This document shows positions 34,695 to 45,810 of a stretch of DNA of 64,000 bases, piece after piece (within the stretch, counting starts at the first letter, position 1; each line of letters opens with the position of its first letter). Source of the stretch: Anastrepha obliqua (taxonomy: Eukaryota > Arthropoda > Insecta > Diptera > Tephritidae); NCBI RefSeq assembly GCF_027943255.1, contig NC_072893.1, positions 62,590,001-62,654,000 on the forward strand. The letters run 5' to 3'. The position numbers and the translations under genes were made by a program. The notes beneath the pieces are model-generated. The model made no database searches, was not told the origin of the DNA, and saw nothing but the letters and a program-made list of their open reading frames with translations.

Positions 34695-35490
34695 ACATAT
34701 GAACAAAGTTGTATAATAAATATAAAAACTAATAAATGTGTCAACAAATTCTAAAAATCAAAAAATCAGAATTCATAGCATTCGATGCATGCTACAAGAG
34801 GAACTTTGCCATTTAGATACAAACATATACACATTCACACATGCATACATATCAACTAACATAAATAAACCAAGTTGGTTTGCGTGCCATGTTCTGACAT
34901 AAATACGAATTAGTTGAGTTCAGGTAACAGCTGAAATGAAAGGGAAAAAACGCCTGCAAAGTTTGGCCGGCTAAAATTATTTAGTTGCATGTAGTTACAC
35001 TTCAAACTCTAAACTGCAAAACCAACACAAACAACATACCAAGTAATTGCAAGCCACATAAAATGGAATATCTGGTTATGGAAATATGTGTGCATGAGCA
35101 TGGAGTTTTTGCATGCTTTCGTGGATTCACCTGCAGCCACATTCAGAAGTTTTCACTTGCTTACATACACACACACACATCGATGCGTTCATTTATGCTC
35201 GCATGCATGCAATTTAGAGCTAATTTTCCATATCTACATTTGTTTGCACACACACGTATATGTAAGTGTATGCGTATACTTTGGAATATTGGAAAAGTTT
35301 TGTATTCGAAGTGCTACTCTTACACACTTCAAATATAAAAAAAATTAGTTCACTAAAAACAAGTTGTATGCAACAACCTTGAACAAATTATGGATGTTAC
35401 AACATTTGAAGTGTCTTCTTTTTTCATCAAATATATTTAGTATTAGTATGCATATTAGGGTCAGTAGTTTTTGTATCAAAATAAAAATAC
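34695..35490. other. AT-rich non-coding DNA
   Basis: No gene recognised. There is a CA microsatellite at 35165-35179. The frames at 34985-35348 are driven by Cys/His codons of repeated ACATAC-type sequence. Confidence 0.5.
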
Positions 35491-35493
35491 AGG

Positions 35494-35640
35494 GTATTTC
35501 AACAGTGATGTCAGTAGTGAATATTTCCTAGGTGGCAACTTTTTTTTTGCCATCTTTGATATTTGTCAAGTAGGCAGATATACAATTTAACGCAATCTAA
35601 CAACGCATTAAATTTACGGACTCTTATTAAGACTACCTGG
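35494..35640 (+). mobile_element. possible left end of another mariner-like element
   Basis: CAGGGTATTTCAACAGTGAT at 35493 followed by CTAGGTGGCAACTTTTTTTT resembles the terminus and leader of Tc1/mariner-type elements. There is no coding part and no matching right end. Confidence 0.3.
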
Positions 35641-35844
35641 TTAGACTACCTTTTGAACAAGAGAACGACATACCAAAACCGCTAAATACAATATACAATG
35701 AAATGGACGACTACATGAAAAGGCGAGTGGAAGCTAGGTGGACTAACCTGACAACATGCAAAACAGCAAAAGTCATGTGTAGAACTAACAACAAAAAACT
35801 GACTCAATTCGTACTTACGCTCTCACGAAAGGACTGCAGAAGTA
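35640..35844 (+). mobile_element. LINE C-terminal region, 5' piece (split by mariner)
   Basis: The frame reads LVRLPFEQENDIPKPL, MKRRVEARWTNLTTCKTAKV and LTQFVLTLSRKDCRS, the region just before the C-terminal zinc-binding motif of RNase H-bearing LINEs. It is cut at AAGGACTGCAGAAGTA and continues in the same frame at 37141 as IMGMLTGHNLLDAHAYKIGI. Confidence 0.8.
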
Positions 35845-37140
35845 CAGGGTGGGCCATATAGCGTTTGCTTTTTGAACAACATATTTTTTTCAGAATGGTA
35901 ACACAAATGACATGTCTCAAATGTGTTCATAATTTACTTAAAGCTTTGACATTTACGAAATGGGACGCTATACGCTTGAAAAAAATTGAGAAATATTGAA
36001 AACCTATTTCCAAAGTGGTGAGTCTTCTACTCAAACTGTGAGAAATTTGAAAACAAAATTCCAAAAAAAAAAGACTTGCCAACAAGACAGTTTGTGAATC
36101 AATTTGTTAATCGTGTTCGTGAAAGTGGATCGTTAGTGGATAAAAAAACACGTGAACGTGCTCCTACAGTGCGTACACCCGAAAACATTGCTGCTGTAGC
36201 CGAAAATGTGCGTGAACATCCAACAACCTCAACTCGTCATCGTTCTCAAGAATTGAACATTTCACGCATTTCTTTGAGGAGAATTTTGCATAAAGACCTC
36301 GATATGAAGGCCTACAAAGTCAAACTGGGGCAAGAACTAAAGCCTAATGACCATCCAATGCGTTTTGGGATTGCGCAACGGGCAGAAAATCGTTTGAGAG
36401 AAGATGAGCATTTTTACCGAAAAATCATATTTTCTGATGAAGCTCATTTTCACATCGGTGGCTACGTCAATAAGCAAAATTGTCGGATTTGGGGCTTAGA
36501 AAATCCACATGTTACTGTAGAGAAGCAAATGCATCCACAACGAGTCACTGTTTGGTGCGGTTTTTGGTCTGGCGGCATTATCGGGCCATTTTTTTCGAAA
36601 ATGAGTGAGGAGCCGCGGTTACAGTAAATGAAAAGCATTTCCGTGACATGCTCAACGAGTTTTTGTTTCCAAAAATTGAGGAGGATGACATGGACGACAT
36701 TTGGTTTCAACAGGACGGTGCAACTGCCAAAGTTACACTCGAACTTTTGGCTACCGTTTTTGAAAACCGAATAATCAGCCGAAATTCCGATATCAATTGT
36801 CCGCCTCGGAGCTGTGATTTAAGCCCGTTGGACTATTTTTTGTGGGGAGCCGTTAAGGACAAATGCTTTGCGAGCCATCCAAAGGCGATTGATGCCTTAA
36901 AACACGAAATCGAAGTTGCCATTCATGAAATTGGAGCCCAAACAATCGAAAATGTGCTTAAAAATTGGGTTGATCAAATGGCCTACTCTAAAGCCAGTCG
37001 TGACAGTAATTTGAACGATATTATTTTTCATTCATAAATGACTATGTTCAATCTTCAAAATAAAAAAAGGGTTTGAAAAATATTGATTAGTTTTTTTTTT
37101 TATAGCCGATTCAAAAAGCAAATTTTAATGTCCCACCCTA
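35845..37140 (+). mobile_element. complete DD41D mariner, inserted in a LINE
   Basis: The element is 1296 bp. The left end is CAGGGTGGGCCATATAGCGT and the right end, in reverse, is TAGGGTGGGACATTAAAATT. Both go on to a shared GTTTGCTTTTTGAA-like block, giving terminal repeats of about 30 bp. It is flanked by TA at 35843-35844 and 37141-37142. Removing it restores the LINE reading frame exactly (CRS-IMG). It carries a decayed transposase gene, listed separately. Confidence 0.92.
35960..37037 (+). pseudogene. DD41D transposase, two frameshifts, one early stop
   Basis: The start ATG at 35960 opens MGRYTLEKN followed by TGA at codon 10. A 10-A run at 36063-36072 is one base short and shifts the frame. 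Then come DLPTRQFVNQFVNRVRESGS, the paired-like linker TPENIAAVAENVREHP, and SRISLRRILHKDL. The catalytic domain starts with IIFSDEAHFHIGGYVNKQNC. A second shift lies near 36596. The last part reads IWFQQDGAT, then CPPRSCDLSPLDYFLWG. Nine bases that encode Cys-His-Thr after GAT in sister copies are deleted, so the Asp-Asp gap is 38 instead of 41 residues. It ends NLNDIIFHS. Confidence 0.9.
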
Positions 37141-37320
37141 TATCATGGGTATGCTAACAGGTCATAATCTATTGGATGCACATGCGTATAAGATAGGGAT
37201 TGCTAACACGGACAAATGCAGAAAGGATGTTGAGGAAACTTTAGAACACCTTTTGTGCGTTTTTCCGGCATTATCAAAAACGCGTTTAGAATGCCTGAGA
37301 GCCCCATTTCTAAAAACAAC
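37141..37320 (+). mobile_element. LINE C-terminal region, 3' piece
   Basis: This continues the LINE interrupted by the mariner. It reads IMGMLTGHNLLDAHAYKIGI, DKCRKDVEETLEHLLCVFPA and LSKTRLECLRAPF. The pattern C...E...HLLC.FPAL is the C-terminal CCHC-like motif, with the first Cys pair reduced. It runs into a Tc1-type element near 37330. Confidence 0.8.
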
Positions 37321-37334
37321 ATATCGCACAATTC

Positions 37335-38135
37335 GTTTCTTTTTGGTAAAAATATTCGTCTGAATGGGTCGACAATTCAAAGGTTGGTAGAAACATTTCA
37401 AGAAACTGACTCTGTGGGGAATAGAAAAATTACTGGTAGACCAAAAACTGGACTTTCTGTTGAGAATTTTGCTGCTATAAAGCAAAGTACGTATTACTAG
37501 CTCGAACTGTACGATGTCGATTGTACAACATGAACCTACAAAACAGAATAGCTCATAAAATTCTTCTGTGCAAACAAGCAAATTCGAGGAACAGGAAAGG
37601 TTTTGCTCATGAGCACAAGTCTTTATGTGGACTAAAGGCTATGAAAAATGGTATAAAATACTTTGGAGCGATGAAACAAAAATAAATTTATTTGCTAGGC
37701 AAAACCTCAGAGGCTAAAGGACAAAAGTCATTTAGAAGGGTAAAGGACAAAAGTTCTCAGCGCGTTTCACAAATGAACAAAATCAGTGAAGCACGGCGGC
37801 AACACAATGAGTTGGGGATGCTTCTTTTGGTATGGAGTAGAACCTACTCGCCTAATAACCAATAAAATGGGTAACTTTATTTACAAGGACATACTAAAAA
37901 AAGTGATGCTGAGGAAACTATACCACTTCGGTTATATTAATATTTATGAGAGGTAATGCCCAATAACATTCCTCAATGTTAGTACGCGAATGGGTAATAA
38001 TGTTAATTTTGTGAGTTCGCAAAGCCTCGAACTCGACCTAAACTGCATTGAAAATGTTTGGGCAGATTTAAAGAAGCGAATCGAGATGAAAACGTTTAAA
38101 GATAAAAAGGCTTTATGGCATAAAGAACTATGATA
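37335..38135 (+). mobile_element. Tc1/Tc3-like element remnant
   Basis: The DNA-binding part reads IRLNGSTIQRLVETFQETDS and KITGRPKTGLSVENFAAI. After several stops there is YKILWSDETKINLFAR-like sequence (first Asp) near 37660, then GNTMSWGCFFWYGVEPTRLI, MGNFIYKDILKKVML, and NCIENVWADLKKRIEMKTFK containing the final Glu. The block with the second Asp (QQDN) is scrambled near 37950. No terminal repeats were found. It lies between two LINE fragments of the same orientation. Confidence 0.75.
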
Positions 38136-38229
38136 TCCACTCCCACTGAGGCCTGCGGTAGGATTATCAATTCGATGCTAAATCGAATACAAAAGTCAGT
38201 GGCGAACATCGTGGACACACTGTTTTCGC

Positions 38230-39060
38230 ATTTTTATGGATGGCTCCAGAACCGAGCACTGCTCCGGCTCTGGGATCTACTTGGAATCCAGCGGGACAAA
38301 ACTGCACTTTGCTCTTCGAATGCATGCATCTGTGTTTTAAGCAGAGATGTATGCTGTATAAGAAGCGATGAACTTTGTTGTGGAAAACCGATGGAGAGGC
38401 AGATCTATATGTGTCTGCAGCGACTGCCAAGCTGCACTTATGACCTTAGACAGCCTCCCAACCACATCAGGAGTAGTCGAGTCCTGTAAGTCCAGGCTGA
38501 ACTATGTTGGTAGACATAATCGCCTGATGCTAACATGGGCCCCGGGACACGTGGCAATAACGGGTAAGGAGAACTCACACTCTTTAGCTAGGATGTGCTC
38601 TGAGGCCAATTTGTTTGGCCCGGAGCTCGTTCTGCCACTCCCTTCTGCAACCATCAAAGCCACGGTTGGTAAATATTATAGGTTACTACAACCCACAAGC
38701 GAGCTTGGCAGGCTGAAAGAGGCTGCAGATGGGCAAAACTGATGTTACCTGTCATGTTCGACAAACTGTCATTAAGCAGAAGGGATTGCAGACTGCTGGT
38801 TGGACTGATGACGGGCCACTTTCTGTGGGCGAAGCACATGAAAAAAGAAGGCATTGCCAACAGTGTATTCTGCCCAGCTTGTGAAGAGGAGGATCAGGCG
38901 GCGAACGACTTCCTGTGCGTCTGCCCGGCCATCGCTCAAATCAGGTTTGAGGTCTTTGGCACTGATGTGTTAAGAAGCGACCACCTTGGCACCACAAGAT
39001 TTACTCAGATTTCTTCGGAGGTTAGTTAGACTGAAAGAAAAGGGAATCCAAGTGCAGTAC
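38230..39060 (+). mobile_element. RNase H-bearing LINE, RNase H and C-terminus
   Basis: The plus strand gives MDGSRTEHCSGSGIYLES (first Asp block, Tyr/Thr changed), EMYAV.EAMNF (Glu), ICVCSDCQAALMTLDSLP (second Asp), MLTWAPGHVAITGKENSHSL (His block; final Asp replaced). A shift near 38742 is followed by SRRDCRLLVGLMTGHFLWAK, FCPACEEEDQAANDFLCVCP with a complete C..C...C.C knuckle, and FGTDVLRSDHLG. It ends near 39060. It is 5'-truncated at the start of RNase H. Confidence 0.85.
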
Positions 39061-39064
39061 AATG

Positions 39065-39875
39065 GATTGCTGTACTTGTTAGTTGTCCCGATAAAGCAAA
39101 AAAAAAATGCATACATACATATACTTATATAATATATAAATACAAAAATTTTAATTGCCTTTGCTAAGCTGAACTTGTGTACATAAAGCGAACGGATTAA
39201 AAATCAACATATAAACTAAAATGAAAGCAAATTCTATTTACAATTCAGCACTAAAACAAATTTCGGAGGTAATAGCTAACAATAATTGTTCTTTAAAATC
39301 ATAAACGGCAACAAGAAAGAAAAAAATAAATACAAAAAAATAAGAATCAAATCTGCGCACCACCGAAGCTTAAACTGACAGTTGACTGACTGTCAATTCA
39401 TTTTCCATGCCACTGACACTCGAATACAAATAGATTTAGTGAATTGCCAAAAACCATTGAAAATCAAAAACATTTTTTCTATTTGAATTCGCTTACCAAA
39501 TATGCAATGCGCTTTTTCGACATTGACAATTTCCCAGCGCTGCTCCAATAAACGAAATAAATTCAGCGAATATGAATGCATGTTGCAAATGTTCAAATGT
39601 ACGTATATATATATGTGTGTGCTGCATTTTTATTGTGCTGGAAATGAAATATTGAAATACCAACCTGAAAAGACACAAAAGAAATATTTTGTTAAAATAA
39701 GGTCACATAAATACGATTGGAAATTGTTTTGTTTAAATATGTTCTCAATAAAAGCGAATATATTGGAAAAGTACTGAATCCATTTCAGTTTGCATCGAAG
39801 AGTTGAACAAATAGTAAAACAAAAAACGTTTGTAGAGCAGTGCGTGTGAAATTTAAAAAATTTAGTATATACAAA
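39065..39875. other. AT-rich non-coding DNA
   Basis: No gene recognised. A-rich stretches at 39097-39110 and 39310-39345. Confidence 0.5.
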
Positions 39876-39879
39876 TTCG

Positions 39880-40206
39880 AGTGTATGAAAGATTTATTTA
39901 TACTATTTTTGGTCCGTTTTTATGATTAAATTTGATATGGATGTCATATTTCCTCATATTTGCCTTCAAAACCGACCAAAATTTTTCGATGACGTTCAAA
40001 TCCGATGATTGTACACAATGTGTGCATTTTTTATATATGAACCCTGTTTGTAGTCATCTTGAATTTGTAATTTTCTAGCGCTTTCAACCAAATTTTCTTG
40101 CAAAAGTTCTAAATACACATATTTCTTCATTGTTTCTTCAATAAAGGCCAAATTTCAAACTCCATTTGTTCTCATGCATTCCCACACCATAACGTTGCCA
40201 TCACCG
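39880..40206 (-). mobile_element. Tc1-like element, 3' part (split by LINE)
   Basis: The minus strand from 40206 reads YGDGNVMVWECMRTNGV, AFIEETMKKYVYLELLQENL, VESARKLQIQDDY, then LNVIEKFW-like residues and a C-terminus near 39900. These are the Tc1 blocks after the first catalytic Asp, including the final Glu region. It is the downstream continuation of 41932-42335, separated by the LINE at 40218-41920. Confidence 0.8.
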
Positions 40207-40217
40207 TATTTTATAGT
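40207..40217. repeat. 11-bp target-site duplication, left copy
   Basis: TATTTTATAGT here is identical to 41921-41931. The two copies bracket the LINE at 40218-41920. Confidence 0.9.
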
Positions 40218-41920
40218 TGTTGAAGTGGTTGAATATTTCCACTGAAATAATCATATTTAGTGACCAGCACCGTTTTACTACCACTGTCTCGTGTGATGCT
40301 GTCTTTTTTTTTGTTTTTGTTTCCAAGTCAGATCCATTTGGTGAGGTCCAAGTAAAACAGCAAATCCTTTATCTCTTTATTTGCTGCAAGAAAGGCTTAC
40401 TGAAGGATCGGAGTCGTGCCCTGGCTAGTCCCGGACATTCACATAAATAGTGGAAAAGACTTTTCTTCACCTCTTCCGTTTGACAGCTTCTGCAGATGGG
40501 ATTGAAGGGGAGGTTGAGTCTGGCTGCATGCTCCCCTACTTTCCAATGATGCAGTGATTGGTGAGATGTTTGATCGAGAACATCCTAACAGGTGACTCGT
40601 CTTTGGATTTTGTATGACGCCCATGTGTTTTTTGTTGTAATGCATGTATGTAGTTATGTAGTTGCTTCCATCTTCTTTCGGCTAAAGCAAGACAGTGTGA
40701 AGCTGTGGATGTTTTTATTGTGTTCACTGGGGTGAATACTGCCACCGCCTCTGCTAAGTCTAGTGTCGAACCTTTTCTTGCCAGCTCATCCGCTATCTCA
40801 TTACCCCTTATGTCCCTATGACCGGGAACCCATATCAGAGTAATTTCAAGCCAATGACTAAGCAATTCCAGCTCTTCTCTACACTGTAAGACCAGTTTGG
40901 ATGAAATGGAGTTGGAGTCGAAGGCCCTGATAGCTGCTTGACTGTCTGACTTCCTTATTGAGTTTTAGCGATTTGCATGTTTCTTTTATCCCTAAAAGTT
41001 TTACCTGGAACACGCTGGCATAGTCAGGAAAACGAATTGGCTGAGATAGATTGAGTGGCTTCGAAGCCAGCTCCCACACCACAGTTCATCTTAGAACCAT
41101 CGGTATAGATTTCGATATCGTATCTTCCAATCACCTTCCCTTTGCTCCATTCGGCTCTCGGTGGAAAACGTACGGTAAAGTCTTTCTTGAAGTTAAGGTC
41201 GCGGACTGTGTAGTCTGATCTGTTTTTGAGCAGCGAGGGTCCCTGTAGGAGGATCTTACTGTGACCGCACGTCCTTGTTGTCCAGCTTCCTATGTCTCTG
41301 AGTCTCACCGCGCTGCAAGTGGCAATTGTTTTAATGTGTAAATCTAATGGTAGCAGATGAGTTAGTACATTGAGCGCTTTAGTAGGACTGGTGCTAAGCG
41401 CTCCTGTAGTTAAAATACACGCTGTTCTTTGTGTCTTGTTCAGCTTAGTTTTGTTGTATTTCCTTTCTGTTGCATGCCACCAAACTAGTGCCGCATATGT
41501 TAGTATTGGCCTTATAATGGCTGTGTAGGACCAATTGGATGGTTTTGGTTGGAGACCCAATTTTTACCTAACATTCTCTTACACGTATAAAGTGCCATAC
41601 TCGCTTTCTTTGCCCTATACTCTACGTTGGACTTCCAGCTGAGTTTGGGGTATAGGATAACACCTAGGGATTTTGCCTATTGGGTTTGCGTGACACTGGC
41701 GCCGTTTAGTTTTGGGAGATTAAAGTTTGGTACCTTGGTTTTCTTGGTGAATAGCATCAGTTCAGTTGTTCTCGGGTTTACACTTAAACCACAGTCCGTG
41801 GCCCAATCGCTGAGTAATACCAGAGCTCCTTCCATAATCTCACTGATTGTGGTTGGAAACTTGCTGAAACGATAAGCCCTATGTCGTCCGCATACGCCAC
41901 TACTTTAATTCCCTTTTCCC
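40218..41920 (-). mobile_element. 5'-truncated RNase H-bearing LINE nested in Tc1
   Basis: This 1703-bp insert starts, on the minus strand, immediately before the RT palm motif YADD (41883-41894): VVAYADDIGLIVSAK-like residues, then SDWATDCGLSVNPRTTELML, a thumb with YTAIIRPILTYAALVWWHAT, and the RNase H blocks IEIYTDGSKMNCGVGAGF, SDSQAAIRAFDSNSI, LIWVPGHRDIRGNEIADELA. It ends with a C-terminal motif near 40490-40440 (CQTEEVKKSLFHYLCECPG). Two frameshifts lie near 41570 and 41030. Catalytic RNase H residues Asp, Asp, His, Asp are present. There is no obvious poly(A). The 3' end reads ATATTCAACCACTTCAACA. A perfect 11-bp duplication flanks it. Confidence 0.92.
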
Positions 41921-41931
41921 TATTTTATAGT
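41921..41931. repeat. 11-bp target-site duplication, right copy
   Basis: TATTTTATAGT, identical to 40207-40217. Confidence 0.9.
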
Positions 41932-42335
41932 ACCTCAGGGTTTTAGCACCGTATTGGCTTTGTGCTGTATAAACGGGGTGCCACCTGTTCCAAATAAATT
42001 TATTTTTACCTCATCTACAAAAACCACGGTCCTCCAAAACGGTGGGGTCCTATTTAAATGGTCACGCGCAAACTCCAATCTCCTACTTCGATTCATTACA
42101 TTTAATAAAAGGTTTTCTATTAGAATTATGCAGATGATAGAAAAACGACTTGATCGTCTTAGGATCCATTCATAATTTTTTTTATTACGAGAGCAGGTAA
42201 ACAGATTCATAGAATTGTGACATTTTTGAAAACAGGTAGCGGAAAAGAGGAAGAAATTATGAACAAATTTGTTACAGAGGACAAAACTTGAAGTTGTTAC
42301 TTTACAACTGAGCCGACACATAACAAACATAAAAA
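41932..42335 (-). mobile_element. Tc1-like element, 5' part (split by LINE)
   Basis: The minus strand reads RRLEFARDHLNRTPPFWRTV, VFVDEVKINLFGTGGTPF and HKANTVLKP. This is the Tc1 block around the first catalytic Asp (family: VIFSDESKFNLFG), with Asp kept in FVDE. Sequence further 5' (42180-42335) is poorly conserved. Removing the LINE joins KP.GTIK to YGDGNVMVW in one frame, with one stop at the junction. Confidence 0.8.
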
Positions 42336-42339
42336 ATAA

Positions 42340-44145
42340 AAATGAAAGACGTCCTTGAGAAAAAAAGAAGAAATAAACTCCAACACTACAACATAATCTT
42401 CAGATGTAAAGCCATGCGGCTAGTACTTTTTATGTGCGGAATTGAAAAAAAAGTATGGAGTAAAACGAATTGCTGGCGATCACAAAAGAATGTCGGCCCC
42501 GGCTGCCTATTTCGAAGACCTGGGGGAAAATTGGTTTTATTCATTTTTATTTATTTGACAGTGTTCACGCTTCTCCCAGCAAAAAATATGATCGGCGGTC
42601 ATGACCACGCAAATATTCGCTTTAGCCATATGAATTCTCGTTAACATGCACTCTTAACGTATTTATGTCAAGCTTAAAGTACAATTGTGGAAATGTAAAT
42701 TAGTTTCCTATGTCATTTTACACCGCTTCATTTTTTTAAACTAAATTTCGCGACATTTTCTTATATATAAAAAATTGAATATAAAAAAATAATATCTTTT
42801 CATTTAATTTATCTAAATTGTAGCGGTGCCGAAAATTTATCAATAAAAGACAACCAAATGAAATTAAGAACAAAATTTGATTGTAAACCTTTTCAAAAGT
42901 CTTTTTCTAACTCTACTTAATTATTCCAATCCTGCTTCCAGCAATATAAAAAGCACTGGGCTCAAATCGTCACATCTGTGAGCGTACAACTCATCAATGG
43001 AAAATTACACAGGCCGACAGCATCTCAGACCCAGAAACCGGACTATATATTTTCGAAGGATTTTGATGCGATGAATTGAAATCTGGCCTCAAAATTGCTC
43101 TATCAGCTCTGGTTTTCGAGATATTCTAACCTAAAAGTGCAAAAACACCGTTTTTACCCATATTTGAGGTTATATAGCCTTGCAGATGTTTTCTTTCACC
43201 AAAAAGCTAGGCTGGCATCTTTAAGTACAAGTCTTCTTCTTTCAAATGGCGTTTTGTTTGCTCAAATATCTTTTTTTTTCGCAGAGATATCGCATTTTGA
43301 AATTTTCATGTTTCTAAATTTTCCTACACCTAAAAATCGATTAAGATAACATAGACATGATATAGTCGATTACTAATTTTCTTGAATTGAGTTGAAGTTG
43401 CAAAGAGATGCAATTTTTAGACCTCATAAACCAGGCTCCCCCTTAATATAGAAAAAAAGATGCTTTTTTGCTGACAGAAGCTGAAGTGAGTAACAGTACG
43501 GCAAATAAGCCTAAGGTAAATATCCAATTGAATAGGATGACAACTTGGCTATCTCAGCATGAACGCATGTATTTAAAATCTCCTTATCAGCCCTTAAAAC
43601 TTCTTTAATTCATGATGCTAGTTTTATTGACATTACACAAAAATTCAACTATTAAACATTTCACTCGCCTCTGCTGCAAGTACGCCCACGCCTAGCTTAG
43701 GGTATAAATAGCAATCCAAGTTGAAACGATGGGGATTATAAAAATCGGTGCATTAAATATGATGACATCTCATAAAGTTGTGCAAAAATCGAAGTTACTG
43801 AAATGTGGCCCAGAATTGTTGCAACAACAACAGTGACAAAGGCAAAATCAATAAGCAACAAGCAATGCTCGGAACAGAAATGCAATATAAATGCCATAAA
43901 ATATTGTAATCAAAAACTTTACATGGGAAAATCGAAAAATCACAAAAAAAGTAAAGAGTTAGCAGGCAAAAATGTGGCAATCAGACAAACAGAGTTATAC
44001 CAATATGTCGATATGGACATATTATATATAGATGTAAATATATTTATATAAGTAAACTCTGCAGCTCCGCACAAGGCCTGAAAAAATTACACTTGTGCTC
44101 ACAGAATTAAGTCTCTTTATCTTAAAAAAAAAAAAAATTTTTCGT
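42340..44145. other. AT-rich non-coding DNA
   Basis: No gene recognised over 1.8 kb. At 43425-43440 GGCTCCCCCTTAATATAG resembles the TTAA-ended MITE at 61510-62192, but no partner end is visible. Confidence 0.45.
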
Positions 44146-44149
44146 TAGA

Positions 44150-44440
44150 TTCTTATAAAATTATAGTTCATTGGGCAACAAAAATTTGATAAACCAACGT
44201 TCCAAGCTACGCACAAAATTCACAAAAATTTAACGAATTTCAAAAAAGTGCTCATCAAAATTTTCAAATTTTTAAATATTTGTTTTTTTCACTTACACTT
44301 TCTGTGTATGCAATTTGTAGCTCATTTAATTTTAATATAATAAATGTGTAATTGTGAAGTCACTCAAAAATCGCGTTGATTTTTAATAATTTTTTTCGCT
44401 GAATTGTTGAACATTTTCTTCCATATAAACAACTTCCAAC
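44150..44440 (+). repeat. foldback repeat arm, copy 4
   Basis: One arm only: GTATGCAATTTGTAGCTCAT, TTAATTTTAATATAATAAA, AAAAATCGCGTTGATTTTTA and GTTGAACATTTTCTTCCATA follow the order seen at 25400-25530 and 30700-30830. Confidence 0.55.
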
Positions 44441-44444
44441 AACA

Positions 44445-45505
44445 AGTGTACGTGCGCATAAATGATAAGAATGTTTTTTGAGCTTTATGTGGTTGTGAGT
44501 ATCTCTCTTAGCTATCTTCTGTGAAGTAAAGTGTTAGTAAGTGCGTCAAAAGTGGCCGGTTTCGCTGGCCTGCTAAAGACCGTAGGATCAAAAGGCAGCG
44601 CACAAAAGGCAAATATTGCAAACTTTAAGTGCGGCCGATATCCTAACCTCAGAGTTGTGGGTACGAGTATATCTGTATTCATGGTGTGCACTCAAAAGCA
44701 TATATTTCACATACATACATAAGTACGTATGAAGAGAAGTTGGTGTTCAGTGCAAAGCAGTGGAAAAGTGGTTAAAAAATGAAACCACAAAAAGCTGAAA
44801 AACGGAATTATTGCGCTTTATTGCCATGCAGCGACTCATACATTGTATTTCATTGCCTTTTGCTACAGAAAATAGTGTTTATGTATGTATGTGCTTTTTT
44901 GAATCAATACGGCAATGCTAAATGCAACTTATCTGCGCTGAAACAGCAACAACATCATCATGTGCTTTTCAGCTGAGCTGACATATTACACAGATATGCA
45001 AACGCAGAAAGGAGGAAAAAGTAAAAAAGTGGAGAAAAATGTGCCAATGTGGCAGTGTTACCACATTTTCTGATTATCTTTTCCTTATTTTTTTATTTTT
45101 TTTTTTTTATTATTACTATTTTTTTTTTGTTTTTTGACGCTTCTCCGTCTTTTGCACCCACCACAAAACTTTTTCACTTTTTGCCTTTAGTCAGCTGTGG
45201 TTTGCAGCAATAGTTGGTTGGCATTTCACTCGGATTCGCTTTTGATTTCGCTTGATATGCAACTTACGCAGAGCTTCAGATATTAATATGTGCCCGTGTG
45301 TGTGCTTTTGTTGTTCTTACTTTCACTTCGTGGCTGGCGCCTTCGTGCATTCATTTTATTTATGTGCCTGTGTAATCGCCTTTTCCCTTTCGCTGCTTTC
45401 ATTATTTAACAGCCGGTAGTTTGTATTGAAAAGCAAGTAAAAAGGCATTTACCTACAAGTCAAGTATATGTACACCCATTGGCAAAATAAAAGGGACAGG
45501 ATATT
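44445..45505. other. non-coding DNA with two weak open frames
   Basis: The stretch 44530-44660 is richer in G and C and open in one frame (SASKVAGFAGLLKTVGSKGS), but its start would be GTG. At 44779 an ATG follows TTCAGTGC and AGTTAAAAA-type leader sequence and opens a 65-codon frame rich in Cys, Leu and terminal Gln/His. Neither matches a family I know. They might be 5' exon material or chance. A T-rich low-complexity block lies at 45085-45136. Confidence 0.3.
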
Positions 45506-45539
45506 TTAACCAGTTTTGACCATTTTTTTGTTGTTGTTA

Positions 45540-45810
45540 AAAAACATGTCATGCATTCGTTATGTGGAGAAAATGAGCAACACCCTTGGAGGGAAAAAGT
45601 TGTGAAAAATCAAGAAGTTTTTCGGCGACTTCAAGTTCGCATTTCATGATATTTAAATTTAATGTACTAAAACACTGAATACCCACATTATTGTTTTTTT
45701 TTTTAATTCAGAAAAACTGTTTGAAATTTTTTTGAAAATTTATCGACTTTTTTGTTAATCTTGTAACTTGTCTCAATATGATTTTTGTTGTAGAATGCAC
45801 CATATTTTGT
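45540..45810 (-). repeat. foldback repeat arm, copy 5 (reversed)
   Basis: Read on the minus strand it gives AGTGTTTTAGTACATTAAAT, GAAGTCGCCGAAAAACTTCT, GTTGCTCATTTTCTCCACAT and AACGAATGCATGACATG, the same order as the arms of copies 1 to 4. Confidence 0.6.

Noticed and set aside
34985..35348. 117-codon frame rich in Cys, His and Thr
   Set aside because: The composition is produced by ACATAC/CACACA repeats. Two overlapping frames are open for the same reason.
37162..37581. 139-codon minus-strand frame
   Set aside because: It is antisense to the LINE C-terminus and the Tc1 DNA-binding region, and is a shadow of those.
42982..43450. Complete MITE ending in CTCCCCCTTAATATAG
   Set aside because: Only one end is recognisable. 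I could not find an inverted partner within 1 kb.
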